The notes under the pieces: model-generated | What the model was told of the DNA's origin: nothing | The model's database searches: none | What the model saw: the letters and a program-made list of their open reading frames with translations, nothing else | In this document: piece after piece, positions 11,305 to 22,904 of the stretch | Numbering within the stretch: the first letter of the stretch is position 1 | Layout: every line of letters begins with the position of its first letter | Assembly: GCA_012295275.1 (NCBI GenBank) | Contig: CM022670.1 | Span: forward strand, 14,375,862-14,439,861 | Source: Chrysomallon squamiferum | Lineage: Eukaryota > Mollusca > Gastropoda > Neomphalida > Peltospiridae | Length of the DNA stretch: 64,000 nucleotides | Direction: 5' to 3' | Program-made: the position numbers and the translations under genes

Positions 11305-11342
<38 letters not shown>

Positions 11343-11346
11343 TATA

Positions 11347-11436
<90 letters not shown>

Positions 11437-11461
11437 TATATACATATACATATATATATAA
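11304..11461. repeat. Compound (TA)n/(CA)n microsatellite
   Basis: Alternating TA and CA runs with a matching, shorter tract at 43,061-43,175 in block 3. Tyr-Ile-rich reading frames across it are artefacts. Confidence 0.95.
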
Positions 11462-11540
11462 GTGGACAATATTTCATTGACATTTGTAAATATATCCACA
11501 CAACAAAACACATAGATCATTTTAATTATTATTGCTTTTC

Positions 11541-11990
11541 CAGCATGTAGCACTCTGCGGATCAAACTAATAAACTGTGTTACCAGTGGATGTCAGGCAG
11601 GCTGGAAATGAACAGACTATATTCAAGGGTCACGTCTTTTAAATAGTTTTGTATCTGTACAAATTTTCATTTATCTGTACGGTTAAATAGTACGGTTATA
11701 TATTATTGAAGTTATTTATTTTACTTAACTCTTTTAGAAGAATACTGTTTTAAAGTTTTTCGTTTTAATACTTCTTTAAAAGAAGTACAGTGCTACATGC
11801 ATTAATTGTTGCTGTATTATTTGTCTTTCTTATCACTTATCTGTCAATCTGTTTCTTTGACTGTGTTTAATTAAGTCAGTTTTGCAGTGTATTACACTAA
11901 TCACTTTAACATGCTTTCATATTGGAAACCAGTGCATACATGACCTTGCGGTAGGGATATAGATGTCAGGCAGGATGGAAGGGAACTGAC
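11541..11990 (+). pseudogene. Decayed EGF-like exons (block 1)
   Basis: After an acceptor ttttccag the plus strand reads CVTSGCQAGWK, then TGA, TDYIQ and a degenerate donor. A second remnant at about 11,958-11,985 keeps the bases of CQ-x-GW-x-GTD out of frame. Compared with block 2, where two separate EGF exons lie 450 bp apart, the first remnant looks like a fusion of two exons by deletion. Block 3 (43,258-43,705) shares this structure. Confidence 0.6.
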
Positions 11991-12832
11991 TGAACACAAC
12001 GGAACCATTTCTTCATGAATTGTGATAAATGTCTTTAAACCAAAACCCCATAGTGATTTAACTCATACTTTAGAAACTCCTTGTTACCTTTATTTACATC
12101 CTTGGTCTTTTACAACACCTGAAATTGTGTTTGGATCTTACGCATCTGAGGAAATATGTTCTGTACAAGCAAATGTTCATAGTAATTCAAGACAAATACA
12201 GTAAATATATTACAGTCTAGATAGACGGATCACAGGATGGGAATTCTGTTGCATGTGCTACAGTTTATCCATGATGTACAATACCTTTCAACACACTGCC
12301 TGACTACAGTCAGTTTTTCGTTCCTAAATGAGCTGAAGCATTCAACTGCATCAATGTTTTCTTTTTAACCGACTCACTTTCACATCTCCAAGATTACAAA
12401 ACATGAAACTTCATCATCGCCTAACTGGGATGTTGATATTAAAGTGTATCCTTTAAAGAAACAAATGCTTATGATAAACTAGATACTGATGTTGCCAAGT
12501 AAAAAATAGATACAGATATTACAGTTTGACATTAAAATATTCCATTTGTAAATTATCCTTACGTAATGCCTAATTATCTATGTTATGTATGCATGCATTT
12601 ATATATGTACGTATATGTGTATGTATGTGTATACATGTATGCAATGACGCACATATGCATGTAAATGTGTGTGTATATGTAATTTATAATGTTTAAAAAA
12701 TTAACTTGGTTATACCATAGTTCGTTGTTTTACACGTATTAGCATCACTGACATTTATTATATAAACACTGGGTTTTCTCCAGTTTCACTAGTGCCTTCT
12801 GAAACACTAAGAGTCTGATCAGATTTCTGTTA

Positions 12833-12972
12833 TTACGTTTTAATTTTGTCATAAGGAGATCCGTGTCCAGCAACGTCAGTGTCTAGATTATCATAATCAT
12901 TTATTTCTTGAGTGTTATCAGTTTGGTGTGAAGTATTTTCATAGTCAGGCTGTGGCATATCTCAAACATAAA
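12833..12972 (-). pseudogene. Terminal cytoplasmic exon with ITAM-like tyrosines (block 1)
   Basis: Minus strand, 140 nt. After acceptor ggtaattacag it reads YV-stop-DMPQPDYENTSHQTDN, then TQEINDYDNLDTDVAGHGSP, then YDKIKT and a TAA stop. YDNL and YDKI are ten residues apart, which fits YxxL-x(6-12)-YxxI. A further Tyr (YENT) precedes them. The third codon is TGA where block 2 has Cys, so this copy would stop almost at once if the acceptor is right. No other exon of the same minus-strand gene is visible upstream; CD225 A starts there instead. Tyrosine-rich tails of this kind are known in Draper/MEGF10-type receptors; membership of that family is inference. Confidence 0.65.
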
Positions 12973-13269
12973 CTGTAATTACCAGACAGTTTATCAATAA
13001 TGAATTCAGCTATAAGATGTTCTCCGTCATGTGATAACTATTAATTTTAAATACTGCCTAGGTGTAGTTAAACATTCGTTACCTCTTACTAATTAATCAG
13101 GTTTCAAACAATAGATTTTCTATACAACAGGTGTCAACTGCTTTTAACTGTACAGTAGTTGGGCTGTTGTTTGTTTTGTTAAATGATTTTAAAACGTTTT
13201 AATTCTAAATTAATTTGTGTGGCCTTTTGCCAAGAATCTATTTAACTCTCTTTGTATATATGCTTGCAT

Positions 13270-13659
13270 TAAAGTATTATAACGATGAGTCGGAGGACAT
13301 GCCGATCTGCAGATTATTATCTCCTTAGAGCCGAGCCAAATCGGGTAACCAACCATCTGCCCGATACAGGGAAGTCTGTATGTAAGGCTGTATGGTGGAG
13401 GTTAGATCTCCCGTGACAATGAGATATACTTTTTTATTTGTCGTTGAGAACCAAAGCCTGTTTGGTATTGTGCAATGCCTTTACTGGTTTGTTCCAGAAG
13501 CAGTGTGTACTGAGACGCCGCAGTTATTGGAGAAAACTTTACGTCATACGTCTTTGTGGAATACTAAACGGTAAACGTTCGAAAGAAATCAGTGATACTG
13601 TACATTCTAGCTTTGCCTACACTCACGGACACGGCTAAAAAATAACAACAGATAAGAAA
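13270..13659 (+). promoter_or_regulatory. 5' flank and leader of CD225 gene A
   Basis: About 390 bp shared with the flanks of copies C and B (37,790-38,163 and 44,985-45,374), including ctccttagagccgag and gttagatctcccgtgaca. A CRE/ATF-like TTACGTCA lies at 13,539-13,546 and is kept in B (45,254-45,261) but lost in C. I see no convincing TATA box, and the transcription start is not resolved. Confidence 0.45.
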
Positions 13660-15211
13660 ATGGAGAAAAAAGCAGGTAAGATCTCATACAAAAGTTTTTT
13701 TATTTTTTTTTTTATAAAGAAACAACTTCAAACGTCATGTACAGGCTGCAGTCTAAATAACATATATAAATTTCACACGCTAAATCAGGAAGATTTATTC
13801 AGCCAGTCTTTTGAATTCATATTTGCACTATTACTCCATAAGCCACGCCCCCTTTGTTAGTGTTACTATGTCCCACAAGCTAACATTCAAAATGGCGGAA
13901 TCGGTAGCAGACGGCGTAGTTGATCTAAACATTATTCCAGGTGATGTGTCGGTTTCATATCTTCGGGCCTTTCCAGAAAATCAGAAGAGGAAGGTTTAAA
14001 TTATTTTACGCAAAGCTGCATCCACAATAAATTCGAAAGTGAACGCGAGATGCTGTCTTTCCATGAAGAGAAATGACTGCATATTCTCGTTTGCTTGGAG
14101 AAGAGACAGTTTTCACAGGCTAACTGCTCATGAAAAGCCGGGTATGTATATTTTGGTATTAAACTGATATTGCAGCATGGTTTATTTTAGTGGAAAGAAA
14201 AAAGAAAAGTAACAAATGACACATGTGTCTTAAAGCTGCATTGTCAAACGAATATGTAATAGCTGAACATGTACAATAGATTGCCCAAATGTTTAGTTTG
14301 AATTCACCTCAAACCAATTTTGGTCATATGGGCATGTATATCATTCATAGTTAGGTAATTCACACATATATCTAATAATAAACTGTGTGTATTATTATTA
14401 TTTGAAAACTTGTTTATAAATGACTTTCTTTTTGAGAGTATGGTCGTCCGCATAGTCGAATCCATTTTAAACATATTTTTCTCGTATAAATGTCAAATGC
14501 TGTCCACTTTCGTACCGTTCATCCGATTTGCATGTTCAAGCACATCACTTCACCATTGTGCCTATGAATAATGCCTTCTAAGAAAGAAAGTATTAACACA
14601 TGGTGAACAACTGAATAAAACAATAATCAACATAAAAATATAACAGAGACTGTGTGTGTTGTAAAGAGACGGTTTTAAGGTGTGTTTTAGAAATGTTTTG
14701 TGCTTGATATAAATCTTTACTCTTTACAGAGGAATACACATAAAGCTAGTTTACTTGGATCACTGACATTTGGTTCATACCACAATGAGACAGCATTAAG
14801 TGGAAACAAAACAAAACAGTACAAAGAACAGAAGAAAACAAACTTTCATAAAAAATAAGTAAAAATTACTAAACAAATTATAATAAATAGAAAAAACAAC
14901 AACAAATGAATAAAACAAAAATACATAATTACAGAAGAAGAAGAGGAAGAAGAAGAAGACGGAGAAGAAGAAGAAGAAGAAGAAGAAGAAGAAGAAGAAG
15001 AAATCCCTATAATTTCTCCACCTCAAATAGTACAAAATACGAACGAAATAATAAAAAATTACATAAAAAAAAAAAAAAATAATAAATAATTAAAATAAAT
15101 AATAATAAAAACGAAATAAATATAAATAGCATAAAAATAAATATAAAAATAAATAAATACCGAAAAATATTGCTGGAGCTATAAAGAGTATTAATACAAG
15201 CTGAATACAAA

Positions 15212-15258
<47 letters not shown>

Positions 15259-15902
15259 AAGATTAAATGTATGGATATTCTGAATTTTTTTCTTTTTTTT
15301 TCTATTCTTTCTTTCTTTCTTTCTTTATTTCTAATCTCTTTATAGTCTATGTAAGAAAGCATTAATATAATCGAGGTTTCTTTCTTTCATCTTCTGTTAA
15401 ATAAACGTATTTTTCATGCCATGGTTTTGGTGAAACGTTCAGAACAAAAATTGATGTATATATTTAAAATGTATTTCAGAGGGTGGTTACGAAGAGTGTC
15501 CATCCCAAAATGTAAGTTGTTTAAAATGTTTTCCATATATAAATTTCCGATTTTTTTTTTTTTTATTGTTGTTGTTGTTTTGTTTAGTTTTTATATTATT
15601 TGATTTATTATATTATATTTATTCTTATTTCATTAAAAATATTATTATTATTATTATTAATATTATTTGATTTATTTTTTCTTTATATCACTTTAATTAT
15701 TGTTTTCTTTCGGTGGTCGTTATATTTCAATCATTTGGTATTTATGACACGTAGTAGTTTGTTGGTGTGAATCCCTGTGTCTGTGTGAACTTACATATGT
15801 AATATCAACGGATATTACATCTACATAAAAATAAATCAATCAGTAATAATAGTAATAATAATATGGATAAATACGACAACTAGAACAACAACAACAACAA
15901 CA

Positions 15903-15939
<37 letters not shown>

Positions 15940-17584
15940 TAATAATAATACTAATGACGACGATGATGATGATGATTTATTTCAGCCACCACCAGCATAT
16001 GGTGAACCACAAGGGAATTGTGGACCTGCTCCACCAAAAGCTTATGGACCTTCACCTCCGGCATATACTCCAGCTCCAGAAGGTTCCCATCTAGGAGAAC
16101 CTCAACCAGGATATGGGCAACAGTCACAAGGATACGGTCCACCACCGTCATCAGGATATGTGCCGCCACCTCCTAGTTACGGACCAGTAACAGGACAAGG
16201 TCAAATGGTAGTAAGTAGATTCTCTGTAGAATTTGTGAGTCTGTCTCAAGAAAATACACATAAAGCATTTGTTTTAGCAGTTTTACATTTTTAGTTATGC
16301 CAAAAATAATAAGAAAAGACAACTTAGTTTGAAAACTGATACTCGTCCTGATGTATTGTACTTGTGAAAAGGGAAGATCGTCGAAGGTATGAATATTTAT
16401 GTATCTCATGCACTGATTCGTGCAATTATTAACTTTATGTTTTGAAGTGAACTTCATTAATAAATTTTACAATAATAATTTTCTAAATAGCTCTAAGTGT
16501 TATTAAAGGGAGCTGCGCGGGTCGCGAAGTGGTGTAATATTTGATAAAATCAATAATTTCACGAGGCAAAACAAGAGAAGATTACAAAATATTTACTTTA
16601 TGGGGCTGGTGCTCAGATTTGGATGAGTTAATACTTTATTACCGAGTTATTCCGTATGTAAGTGTCAGTCATGTTTTCATTTATTCGTTTCACTTTCAAG
16701 GGAAAACAGTTGACAAATTCTGCTGACTTAACACTTTCTTGTTAAGTACACAGACTGTAAACTAGTAAAGTATGAAACTCTGAAGTTACCACTATGTTTA
16801 CTGGCTTATGAATTTGTAACATTTTTAAAACGAGTTCATTTTCTTATAATAACTGGAAACCTAAGCTGCTTCCTATTGTGAGTTTACGACTTTGGAGATG
16901 TATGCATAAAATAAGGGGGTAATCGTTGCTATGGTTATAGTACCACATCATCATTCCAACGGCTATTACAACAACAAAAAAATAATAAATAAATAATAGT
17001 AATAATAATATTGATATCAATAAAAAGAAGAAGAACAGTAACAGTAATAATGATAATGATGATGATGATGATTCATTTTAGCCACCACCAGCACACGGTC
17101 AACCACAAGTGAATTATGGACCTTCACCACCACAAGGACACGGTCCATCACAGCCATATGGATACGGACGAGAACCAGCAGACGATCAAATGATGGTAAG
17201 TAGACACTCTGTAAAATGTTTGACTCTATCTCCCAAAAAATACACATAAGGCATTTGTTTTAGCAGTTATATATTTTAAGTTATTCCGGAAATAATAAGA
17301 AAACAACAACGTAGTTTTAAAATTGATACATGTCCTGTTGTATTGTACATACAAAAAAATGAAAGATCGTCGAAAGTTACCAATATGTTTACTGGGTCTG
17401 GAATTTGTATGACGTTTTTAAAACGAGTACATTTTCTTGTCATAATGTGTACGCAGCGAAATGGACTAGAAACCTAAGCTGCTTGCTATGCAAAATTTAC
17501 AACTTTGCTTCTGCATGCACAAAATAAGTGGTCAACCGTTGCTATGGTCGCAGTACCACATCATCATTCCAACGGCTATTACAA

Positions 17585-17633
<49 letters not shown>

Positions 17634-19039
17634 AGTAATAATAATATGATATCTATAAAAACAACAACACCAGTAATAATAATAATGATAATGATGATGA
17701 TGATGATGATGATGATTCATTTTAGACACTACCAGTGTACTGTCAACCACAAGTGAATGATGGACCTTCCCTACGACAAGGATACGGTCCGTCACAGTCA
17801 TATGGATACGGACGAGAACCAGCAGACGATCAAATGATCGTAAGTAGACTCTCTGTAAAATGTGTGACTCTATCCCTAAAAAACACACATAAAGCATTTG
17901 TTTTAGCAGTTTTATATTTTAAGTTATTCCGGAAATAATAAGAAAACAACAACGTAATGTGTACGCAGCGAAATGAACTAGAAACCTAAACTTCTTGCTA
18001 TGGTAAATTTACGATTTTGCTGCTGCATGCAAAAAATTAGAGGGCATCCGTTACTAAGGTTGCAGTACCACATCGTCATTCCAAATAGCAATACTATCTG
18101 CATTATTGCAATATGAATTATGAATATTAAACAGTATACAAGTGTATGGATGTCTGTGTATAATACATTCTATTTTTTGCATGTAAACTTTAATGCTGTT
18201 ATATATTACTTTCAGATTGTTCGAGAACCAGCAAATAATCCTATGACTCCTCCAGCCCGTCCCAGGGATTACATGTGCCTGTCTGTCATATCTTTGTTTT
18301 TCTGTTTGGTCTTGGCCATATTCGCTTTGATCAATTCAAGTGATGTAAGTCATTTAGAAAAAAAAATATTTTCGTATGAGTATGTAAGTGTGTTGCAGTT
18401 AATATATAAGACATGTCATGACGCATAATAATCAATCATTTCATGTAATGCCTAAGATCACAGATATGTTCGGGTAATGCTACAATATTCAGTCATTTCA
18501 TGAAATGACTAGGATTAGGCAATTTGTGTAATATGCTTCTTGTATTTTACCATAATTTACATTTTATTTATCTGTTACTGTCAAAAATGATTTCTAATGA
18601 TTCTGCCATTTGGCACACCAACAGACCGGAACTATTAGGTGTCTCATGAACATGATTTTAATGATCAAAGACTATTAACATTTAGAACTTAACACTATTT
18701 ACTCACTTGTTGTTAGACTTAAGGACAACATATACACAGCGTTACAAGTGGATGGAGGTTACTCTAGGGGGATGACATTTCTATATCTTTTCAATTTCTA
18801 ATTTATGACTAATTTCTGAATTACATACACACACATGCACACACTCCGGAGGATTTCTTAAATCTGGTTTCTGTTAAATTTTTCAGTCCCGAACTGCGGC
18901 AGATGTTGGTAAGTTCGAGGAGGCGAGACGTAGAGGGATAAAGGCCAGGAATACAGCAATCGCCGCCATTGTGATTGGCACAATCATCGTCGTTGTACCT
19001 CTAATGGTGATGATGTTCAAAAGTACAACCGCAACCTAG
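13660..19039 (+). CDS. CD225-domain (IFITM/PRRT1-like) transmembrane protein, gene A
   Basis: Seven exons with GT-AG borders: 13,660-13,675, 15,480-15,511, 15,986-16,210, 17,082-17,195, 17,726-17,839, 18,216-18,344 and 18,887-19,039 (TAG). Together they give 783 nt, 260 aa. Residues 1-16 start [16 protein letters not shown]. Residues 17-167 (exons 3-5) are rich in Pro, Gln, Gly and Tyr, with three PPxY motifs in exon 3 (PPAY twice, PPSY), the type bound by WW domains of NEDD4 ligases. Residues ~182-255 form a CD225 domain: a hydrophobic segment from [12 protein letters not shown], a loop with [13 protein letters not shown], and a transmembrane helix [15 protein letters not shown]. Family role: type II-like membrane proteins, including antiviral IFITMs and synaptic PRRT1; the specific role here is unknown. 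Exons 4 and 5 are a tandem duplication absent from gene B. Confidence 0.85.
13892..13999 (+). other. Conserved 35-aa small ORF in CD225 A intron 1
   Basis: Starts in CAAAATGGCGGA, a YY1-like start context, and reads [35 protein letters not shown], then a stop. About 45 bases upstream lies gccacgcccc, a GC/CACC box. The frame is kept in block 2 (38,915-39,022) and, with a changed end, in block 3 (45,607-45,744). I do not recognise the peptide. It could be a captured 5' end of another gene with its promoter. Confidence 0.4.
14930..15003. repeat. (GAA)n tract
   Basis: GAA/GAAG run in CD225 A intron 1. Much shorter in gene B intron 1 (about 46,556-46,568). Confidence 0.92.
15208..15260. repeat. 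(AAAT)n microsatellite
   Basis: About thirteen AAAT units in CD225 A intron 1, with further poly-A/AAAT patches from 15,060. Confidence 0.93.
16850..18085 (+). repeat. Intragenic tandem duplication of a CD225 A exon module
   Basis: An intron leader (cctaagctgctt, ttgctatgg, gtaccacatcatcattcca) occurs three times, at about 16,860-16,965, 17,470-17,575 and 17,980-18,085. The first two are followed by a GAT-rich tract and a 114-nt exon. Exons 4 and 5 are therefore copies of one module of about 620 bp. The donor flanks of exons 3, 4 and 5 are also alike (gtaagtag, acacataaagcatttgtttta), so exon 3 belongs to the same series. Confidence 0.85.
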
Positions 19040-19259
19040 GCTTGACGCTAGTATTACATTCTTCAATATTATTTGTTAACTATTGTATATCTAGTAGTTC
19101 GTCTAAATTAACAAATTACTTAGCTAATGTAAACATTATATGTCCTGTGGAATTTCGTTTTTTAAATGATATCCTTCTCACGGAGAATATGTGTCAGTAT
19201 TTCTTAGTATGTAATTATTACAAAAAAACCCCAACAAAACAACAATAATATCTTTAGGA

Positions 19260-19345
19260 AATAAAACTGGCCTGTATACAAGAGAGACAGGGTGTGTTGT
19301 CATTTTTCTTGTTGTCATTTTTCTTGTTGTCATTTTTCACTGATT
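19260..19345. repeat. 18-bp triplication inside a dead phosphatase exon
   Basis: The unit gttgtcatttttctt occurs three times in a row, in the D2 exon remnant. The intact gene has a single copy of the corresponding segment. Confidence 0.75.
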
Positions 19346-19416
19346 GTTGTGTGACAAGTTATCAGTGTTTCAGAGTCGGTGCTTAGCAATCATTTATGTC
19401 ACACTGATAATTTTAA

Positions 19417-19417
<1 letters not shown>

Positions 19418-19457
<40 letters not shown>

Positions 19458-19492
19458 TAACAATAACAATAACAATAACAATAACAATAATA
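19418..19492. repeat. (TAA)n/(ACAATA)n microsatellite
   Basis: TAA units turning into an (AATAAC)n run, in the phosphatase pseudogene. The intact gene has a GAT/AAT tract at the same place (58,605-58,660). Confidence 0.93.
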
Positions 19493-19494
19493 TT

Positions 19495-19865
19495 TCTCTG
19501 ATGTACATGATGAAAATATTCATATGTCTGATGTAGATGGAACAACAGCAATACAGATCGTGTGTACTGTAGATAATTAACAATATTGTCCTGTTTTCTT
19601 ATAAAGATAAAAATACTATTTACATATTATGAAGTAGATAAAACAAAAACAACAACTACAAAATAAAATACAATGTATAACGTAGGTAATATTTGTGACT
19701 GTTTGATGTAGATTTTACATAATATTTATGTGTATCTACTATAAACAGTAAATAATATGTACGTCAATATTAACAAAATATTAACGTGTGTGGAATGTAG
19801 TGAGGAAATAATGAATACGTGTATCTAATATAAATAATGAACAGTATTTACGCGTGTCTCAACTT
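19495..19865. repeat. Degenerate minisatellite in a D2 intron
   Basis: Loosely repeated 30-50 bp units built from tatttacgtgt, gtctgatgtagat and taaacaata. The same array is longer at 58,670-59,070 in the intact gene. Confidence 0.7.
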
Positions 19866-21821
19866 GCCGTGTGTTTTCCAGTATATAGCTTGTGTCACTG
19901 AAGTCTGGTGAAGCCTCGTTATTGTGAATTTTCCATCTTTTACTGACTTGCTCTTTGAAGGAATCAATTTTACCCCAGTCTGACGATGAAGATTTTTAAT
20001 ATTTAGCTAAGAAAAAAAAATAATAATAATAAAATAAAAAAAAAAAAAATAAAAATAAAATTAAACAGGACAATTTTCTTTCAGAAAATGCAATGATATA
20101 GTTGAAAAGCACTCATCCTATTTGAAATCGCTAATTGTTTACTTCACCATTAAGTGTGTCTATCAGTGGTGGTAGAAATACAAACATATTTTATATACAA
20201 AATTCATTTGCCAGTATTTTTGTTTTTATTTAATTTTAGTGCAAGCTTAATGTTACAACAGATGAGAAAAAAAATCGGCTTAATATGTTTGTTCTATACT
20301 TGTAATAAAGTTTAATGTTAAATATTATCTTTAGTTTATATATTAAATGTTAAATGTTAGATATAACAATGGGTTTATTTCTGACCTGAGAGTTCAATTT
20401 AATAATTGTGCACGAATTATTTTCAATAACAAGTTTCCAGAAGCTCTCTTCAGTTCTTTTTAAATCTGGTATCAGTAAAAACTTCGTTTTAATACCTTTA
20501 ATACCAATAAGAAAATAAAAAAACTAAGAAATAAAAAAATATATATATAAAAATAAAAAAAAGAGAAAAAAAAAGCCTCATCATTACTCTTATGAGTGAT
20601 AAACTACACAGACATAAACATTCACATATATAAACATACACACATATAATAGAAATCCGATTAATAAAATGATATTAGCATTAGATATTGTTTAATATAT
20701 ACTTAATTATAAATAAACTGACGAATACTAACAGGCAAAAGCAGTGCATCGTTCATCAATCCATACTTTGTATTTTTTAGGATTACCTGCAAAATATATG
20801 TAGCTGAGTAGACGTGTGTGTGCATAGAATATACTTTATTAATTGATGTCTATGATTTATGTACCGGTTCTGTATGAACGCAATAGACTACTATTAATAC
20901 TGATGATTCTACTACGATAATATACTTCATGGGTATATAATCAGAAGAACAGTATTTATTTCTGTCCTTACTACTAACACTACTGCTACTATAACTACTA
21001 CTATTACTACGACTGCTGGTGCTATTACTAGTACAGTTAGATTCAAATGAAAATATTATTGCTGCTACATGTGTAGAAACACATTGTTGAAATTATAAAT
21101 TTACCTTTATATGAATTTTCATTTTGTAAAGCGATTTCCTGAAAAACAATAAAGTTCATATAAAATAAATAAAATATGGATAAACAAATATATATAAATA
21201 TTAATACTGAAATACTAGCATATTTATTCCTTTCAATTTATTATTTAAGTAAAATTGTATTTTTACTTCCCTTTTTCACATAAAACATGTTATGATATTT
21301 TAGTATAATTATTATTGATATTTCAAACCCACAGTGGTGATCAGGCCAGGCAATGAAATGGAACTACTGGAAAGTTTTCGCGTTTCTAGTCTAAAAATCA
21401 AAAATGACATAACTGAATTAACAAATACAAAACAACTTTTAACAAAATGTAAAGGTTACCGCAGGATATTCTATTTTTCAAAAAGCATAAGCAAGAATTC
21501 ATTTTCACTTACAATTCCTATGAAAAAATGTAAAGTCGATAATAATCTACAATTTACAGTTATGTAATATAATATATTTCATATTATAACTGACGAAATT
21601 ATTGTGACCTTAATCTAAACAGAAAATAGTTAAACTAAATACCTTCTTTTCACATAAACAGATTAATGAATTGAATAAGGCCACCTTTCTGTATGTAAGA
21701 GATATTTGTCTAATCATAAAGTCACTTTTCTCTACTTTTTCTGTGAAAACAATTGTGAATGGTCCTATAGTCTTCATCTCTTCATCTGACCAATACGCTT
21801 CACATTTTAGCTGAAATAAAT

Positions 21822-21975
21822 ATACACATAATGATGATGATAATAATAATAGCAACAACAACAATTCAAAAAACAGAAACAATGGCAATAATAATATTTT
21901 TCATAATGATGATGACGATGATGATGATGATGATGATAATGATAATAATAATAATAATGAGTAAAAAGAAGAAGA
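21822..21975. repeat. Compound (GAT)n/(AAT)n tract
   Basis: Triplet-rich sequence between the phosphatase remnant and the signal exon at 22.8 kb. The place corresponds to 61.66-61.91 kb in the intact gene. Confidence 0.85.
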
Positions 21976-22762
21976 AGAATAAAGGGAACACAAACATAAT
22001 TTACAACAATAAATTACAGTAAGAAAGATATATATAAAGTTTATTAATTGAGAATATATATATGTATACATTGATAGATTGATACAAACAAACAAACGAA
22101 AAAATAAAGAAAGTGAGTTCACAATAAAACTTTAAATAGTAACTTAACTGTTTAATTATAAAGAGCATCTGTAAGGTGAAGTCGTATAATTTAGGGAACT
22201 CATGTATAATGAGCTCTGCGACTTCGTCCTTTCACTGTGATGCAGATTTAACAGGTTCCAGGGCAACTATGTTAAAAGCCGTGATTTACTGTATGGAGAC
22301 TGTATATATGAAACTATTTTACACCGCTAAGTAAAACAGTGGCAGGATTCATCTCACTTATCATTATTACACAGGTAATACACGTTAATACTAGCCTGTG
22401 CTGAAACATCATTAAAACGCGAAAACCAATTCCCTATATTTAATTTAAAGTGTTATACTTTATGAAATCTCTACATCCCGCAGTTCATTGGAATGCACAT
22501 GGATTATAACATACATACATATATACTTTTATACATACATACATTTCATCAAACACATACACATGCATAAATACAAGCATACAACACATATGTGTATATA
22601 TTTCATCCAACACACAAACATATATACATACAGACATACATACAAACATAAATACACACCCATACATACATACATACAAATACATACACACTTAGACAAA
22701 TATCCAAATATAAGAACAACTGGAGAAATTCTCTTTTTCTATAATATTTGAAACAGACTTAC

Positions 22763-22841
22763 CAGATTCTGCAAAGATCTTCACTTGACACAAACAAATA
22801 AAATACACGGTAAAATAAAGAAACATCCACACTATACCCAT
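22763..22841 (-). pseudogene. Signal-peptide exon of the receptor family (copy 3)
   Basis: Minus strand, 79 nt. ATG at 22,841, leader starting MGIVWMFLYFTVYFICLC, ending Glu-Ser plus G before GTAAGT. It matches the exon at 2,640 in position relative to repeat R and in sequence. Here it lies only ~950 bp upstream of a phosphatase exon, with no ectodomain between. The intact gene has at least four more exons at that point, so this is a collapsed gene. Confidence 0.7.
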
Positions 22842-22904
22842 GTTGTAAAAACGTAGTCACTTAGCTAAGAAGTGTTTGTCTCTGCATATCAAAATTAGTT
22901 TAGG

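Larger units (their letters stand above)
5676..14690. repeat. Segmental duplication, block 1
   Basis: About 9 kb that recurs as block 2 (30,603-39,690) and, without the first ~2.3 kb, as block 3 (39,825-46,370). Order: minus signal exon, decayed plus terminal exon, repeat R, decayed minus F-lectin exon, decayed plus EGF exons, minus ITAM-like terminal exon, CD225 promoter and exon 1. The half from about 10.1 kb on is close to letter-identical with block 3 for hundreds of bases at a time, and clearly more diverged from block 2. Confidence 0.85.
19115..21810 (-). pseudogene. Receptor tyrosine phosphatase pseudogene, D1-D2 remnant
   Basis: Minus-strand relative of the intact gene at 57.4-64.0 kb, in the same exon order. 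21,685-21,810 reads KCEAYWSDEEMKTIGPFTIV and is open, but with a weak donor GTGGCC. About 21,329-21,400 keeps FHFIAWPDH but has a TAG four codons before Trp, and is cut right after PDH. The sequence then jumps to the equivalent of 60.55 kb, which deletes the exon with the catalytic HCSAGxGRTG loop and the one after it. The D2 exon at about 20,390-20,500 is open (TEESFWKLVIENNSCT). Others at 20,720-20,795, 19,870-19,985 and 19,270-19,400 carry indels and stops. The last two exons are missing. No active phosphatase can be made. Confidence 0.82.

Noticed and set aside
12022-12204. 60-aa open frame repeated at 36,695 and 43,737
   Set aside because: Preserved because the blocks are duplicated; the copies differ at their ends and no domain, splice site or codon bias supports it.
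13392-13638. Two overlapping 60-66 aa frames, also at 45.1-45.35 kb
   Set aside because: They lie in the shared CD225 5' flank and leader; block 2 does not keep the frames.
14796-15362. Phe/Leu/Ile-rich minus-strand frames
   Set aside because: Translations of A-, AAAT- and GAA-rich intron sequence.
21334-21567. 77-aa plus-strand frame
   Set aside because: Antisense of a phosphatase exon remnant and its intron.
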